Source of the DNA: Bombus terrestris
Taxonomy: Eukaryota; Arthropoda; Insecta; Hymenoptera; Apidae
Assembly: GCF_910591885.1 (NCBI RefSeq)
Contig: NC_063283.1
Coordinates: 11,207,001-11,271,000, forward strand
Direction of reading: 5' to 3'
Length of the DNA stretch: 64,000 nt
Below are positions 62,072 to 64,000 of the stretch, in pieces. Within the stretch, counting starts at the first letter, position 1. Every line of letters starts with the position of its first letter. The translations under genes and the position numbers were made by a program. Under the pieces are notes generated by a model. It did not search any database. It was not told where the DNA came from and saw nothing but the letters and a program-made list of their open reading frames with translations.

Positions 62072-63026
62072 TGTTACGCCGCGCAACACATCTGCATTCC
62101 ATCCCGCGCGGCGTGACAGCCAACGGTCTACGTGCCGTCCTTCGAACCCTCCACAGGCCTAAGGACCCACCATAAAGTCGAAATTCTAACTGCATTGTTC
62201 GCACACATGTTTTACGTCAATCTGTTTGCCAGAAAGGACTTTCTAATTCCAGAAGTGTTTTCAGCTGGTTTTTTAGAAGGGTCCTTGGGTTTATTATGTG
62301 CTCTTAAGAATTACGAAGAAAGCGGAGATATACCTAACGAAAAATCTGAGTTTCCCTGTAAACAATGTCGCCTAGGACCCAAGTTGGTAGGGGGTTTCTT
62401 CCTCCTCTCTTCCTTCCTAACATTGGTCCCAACCAATCGACATCGCGGATTATTTCCCTCACTTTACTAACTAAAAATGTAAACAACGAATCCGCGTTCT
62501 TCGTTCAAAGGGCACACCCATACCAAGCTTTCCTCCGTATTCACATTAGAATAAGCTTCAGAGTTTGATCGTCTCTCACGGTGCCTAGAGTTCCTGCATT
62601 TTCCTACAACTCTCACCGTTCCTGTATCTTTCTGAGTTCCTTCATCATTCATCAAGGTGCCTACACGGCCTAGAGTCTTCTAAGGCTCTCGCTTATCCAG
62701 AACTCCGACAGTTCCTATAACTCGCAAGGGCATAAAGCGCCTAAAGCTCTCCTTCTCTCATCCAAGACTAACCCTTCTCTCGTTATCTGTATCTTAATCA
62801 ACGGCGTTAACTACTTTGTGTGATTGTATAAAGTGTTGGAAATATATATATTATTATAACTCTGACTCCCAGTGTTATACCGCATTAACCACCCCGATTA
62901 TCCTAACCGAAATACGGGGATCGAACTATTCGTGGTGTCGATTATTCTAATCGTAACGGGAATTTACGACTCCCGTTGACGCGTATTCTAACGACCGCGT
63001 CTCCCCGCGATAGTACGAAGTAAACA
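62072..63026 (+). mobile_element. Solo LTR, family C
   Basis: A 955-bp segment starting TGTTACGCCGCG and ending AAGTAAACA, flanked by the 5-bp direct repeat TAGAC (62067-62071 and 63027-63031). It matches the minus-strand copy at 45314-46266 in order and spacing. The exact target duplication and absence of internal sequence make it a solo LTR. The plus frames 62132-62470 and 62365-62568 are within it. Confidence 0.92.
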
Positions 63027-63625
63027 TAGACAGTAATAAGAAGAGACAGTGAATAAATCAACTAAGCACTTAAATATCGTTTAATTGTTTCTCGATTCTG
63101 AAATAACGTAAAAGACGATCTGTGTAGTAAAGTTTGGAAATAGTAGGTGTAATCCGCGCACTGTACTATAATTTTACACGAAAGAAGAGACCCAAGGAAA
63201 TTACAGTTCGACTCGAGCGGAATAAGATTCCTAAAACGGAGTCAACAAGAATCGGCCACTTAATCAAAAAATAAAGTAAGTATTTGTTTTGCATTATTGC
63301 GAATCACGGGCATCGTCGTGAATCGCATGAACGTGTAAACTCGATTGATTTTCCCGTCCCGAATTCCTGTCGTGACGTTAAACGATATTTAACGCCAAAT
63401 ATTGATTTTCGTTCTTCGTTTTTCATCGCGCGTCGTGTACTCGATACAGTAATAATTCTACGAGAACAGCGGGTAATTGTATGGAGCGTATTCGATATCT
63501 TTCAAGCAAAGTCGATGAATTTAATCGAATGAAACGGACACTGATCTGTGAAAAGGGATGTACATACTTGAGTTTAGAAAACGGACCTCATATAACTCCA
63601 ATTACCATGACAACTTAAATATATA
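63027..63625. other. Unassigned DNA
   Basis: No gene or repeat recognised. The frame 63284-63532 has no motif. The right edge runs into aaatatata, the target of the next LTR fragment. Confidence 0.5.
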
Positions 63626-63693
63626 TGTCGGAGATGAAAGGACACAGGGGCTTTCTCCTTGGAATTCTTCGGAAAACCCCCAATATTTTATAA
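63626..63693 (+). mobile_element. LTR family A, 5' fragment
   Basis: Begins TGTCGGAGATGAAAGGACAC after atatata and aligns with the first ~70 bp of the family A LTR, best with the copy at 30485. It is cut off by the MITE that starts at 63694. Confidence 0.8.
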
Positions 63694-63841
63694 CCCTTTG
63701 AGTGCTGTGGGCGCATATAGGTGTCTGGCGAAAGCTAACGGTGTGGACTAAGGACATATATATGCGCTTTCTGTAAGTGCCCGGCATGGGCTAAGGACGC
63801 ATGTATGGGTTTTTCAATTTTTCCGAACACCTACGCAGAAG
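63694..63841 (-). mobile_element. piggyBac-type MITE E, fragment
   Basis: Starts CCCTTTGAGTGCTGTGGGCG and is the reverse complement of the right-hand ~148 bp of the copies at 27851 and 52156. It ends inside the element (after ctacgcagaag), so only one terminal repeat is present. The four bases before it read ATAA, a changed TTAA. The minus frame 63602-63787 lies across it. Confidence 0.85.
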
Positions 63842-63913
63842 CAGTGTGAGTTGAGAAGTCAGAGAGTGTCAGTGGAGAATCGGGAAGTTGAGAGCCGAGT
63901 ATGAGAACAAGAC
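63842..63913 (-). mobile_element. LTR family B, fragment
   Basis: The reverse complement of this stretch matches about 70 bp of the family B LTR (the catactcggctctc and cttcccgatt segments near 31605-31680 and 8275-8350). It follows directly after the truncated MITE. The last 87 bp of the window (63914-64000) are CpG-rich and unassigned; they may be more of a family B element. Confidence 0.7.
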
Positions 63914-64000
63914 TTTGCTGGTGAGTGCCGAAGCGTACAGACGTGTGTCCAGTGCCCTGCGAAGTTCACAAAACAACACGTGACGCCCATCTGTCGAAAG

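Noticed and set aside
59916..63026. Two family C LTRs in the same orientation as a possible complete element
   Set aside because: The left copy lacks its 5' end, the right copy has its own 5-bp target duplication, and the 1.5 kb between them has no retrotransposon motifs.

Overview
The window is non-coding, repeat-rich nuclear DNA from an arthropod, most likely an insect and possibly a hymenopteran such as a bee. It is AT-rich but dense in CpG, one exon has GT-AG splice sites, and several eukaryotic transposon classes are present. The order-level guess is an inference from composition; no species can be named. There are no operons, CRISPR arrays or bacterial signals. Almost all open frames longer than 60 codons are chance frames or remnants of transposons.

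Only one host coding segment is convincing: a 131-bp internal exon at 49678-49808 (+) encoding the start of a Ly6/uPAR three-finger domain. Its partner exons were not found, so most of the window may be intron or flank of that gene.

The rest is a layered transposon landscape. LTR family A (TGTCGG...CCGACA) has solo LTRs at 1819-2756, 30485-31483 and 42410-43017 (-), a fragment at 63626, and one two-LTR Ty3/gypsy element at 36515-42391 with indistinguishable 970-bp LTRs around a gag-less, frameshifted pol. Every family A copy begins next to a TATATA tract. LTR family B (TGTAGTATC...GATACTACA) is at 7831-8606 and 31490-31907, with a piece at 63842. LTR family C (TGTTACG...TACA/AACA) is at 45314-46266 (-) and 62072-63026 with exact 5-bp target duplications, plus a truncated copy at 59916-60599. 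A 330-bp repeat, family D, occurs at 13197 and 24659.

DNA transposons are TTAA-targeting, piggyBac-type MITEs: two ~625-bp copies (27851, 52156), a fragment at 63694 and a 131-bp one at 56476. A 5'-truncated Jockey-like LINE (55393-58683, -) sits in a tRNA-like sequence and is bounded by a 14-bp duplication. A 219-bp inverted repeat with one mismatch (54348-54566 and 55786-56004) overlaps its 3' region.

The regions between these elements (for example 2757-7830, 13527-24658 and 31908-36514) hold only simple-sequence tracts, a few GC-richer patches and no gene that I can recognise.
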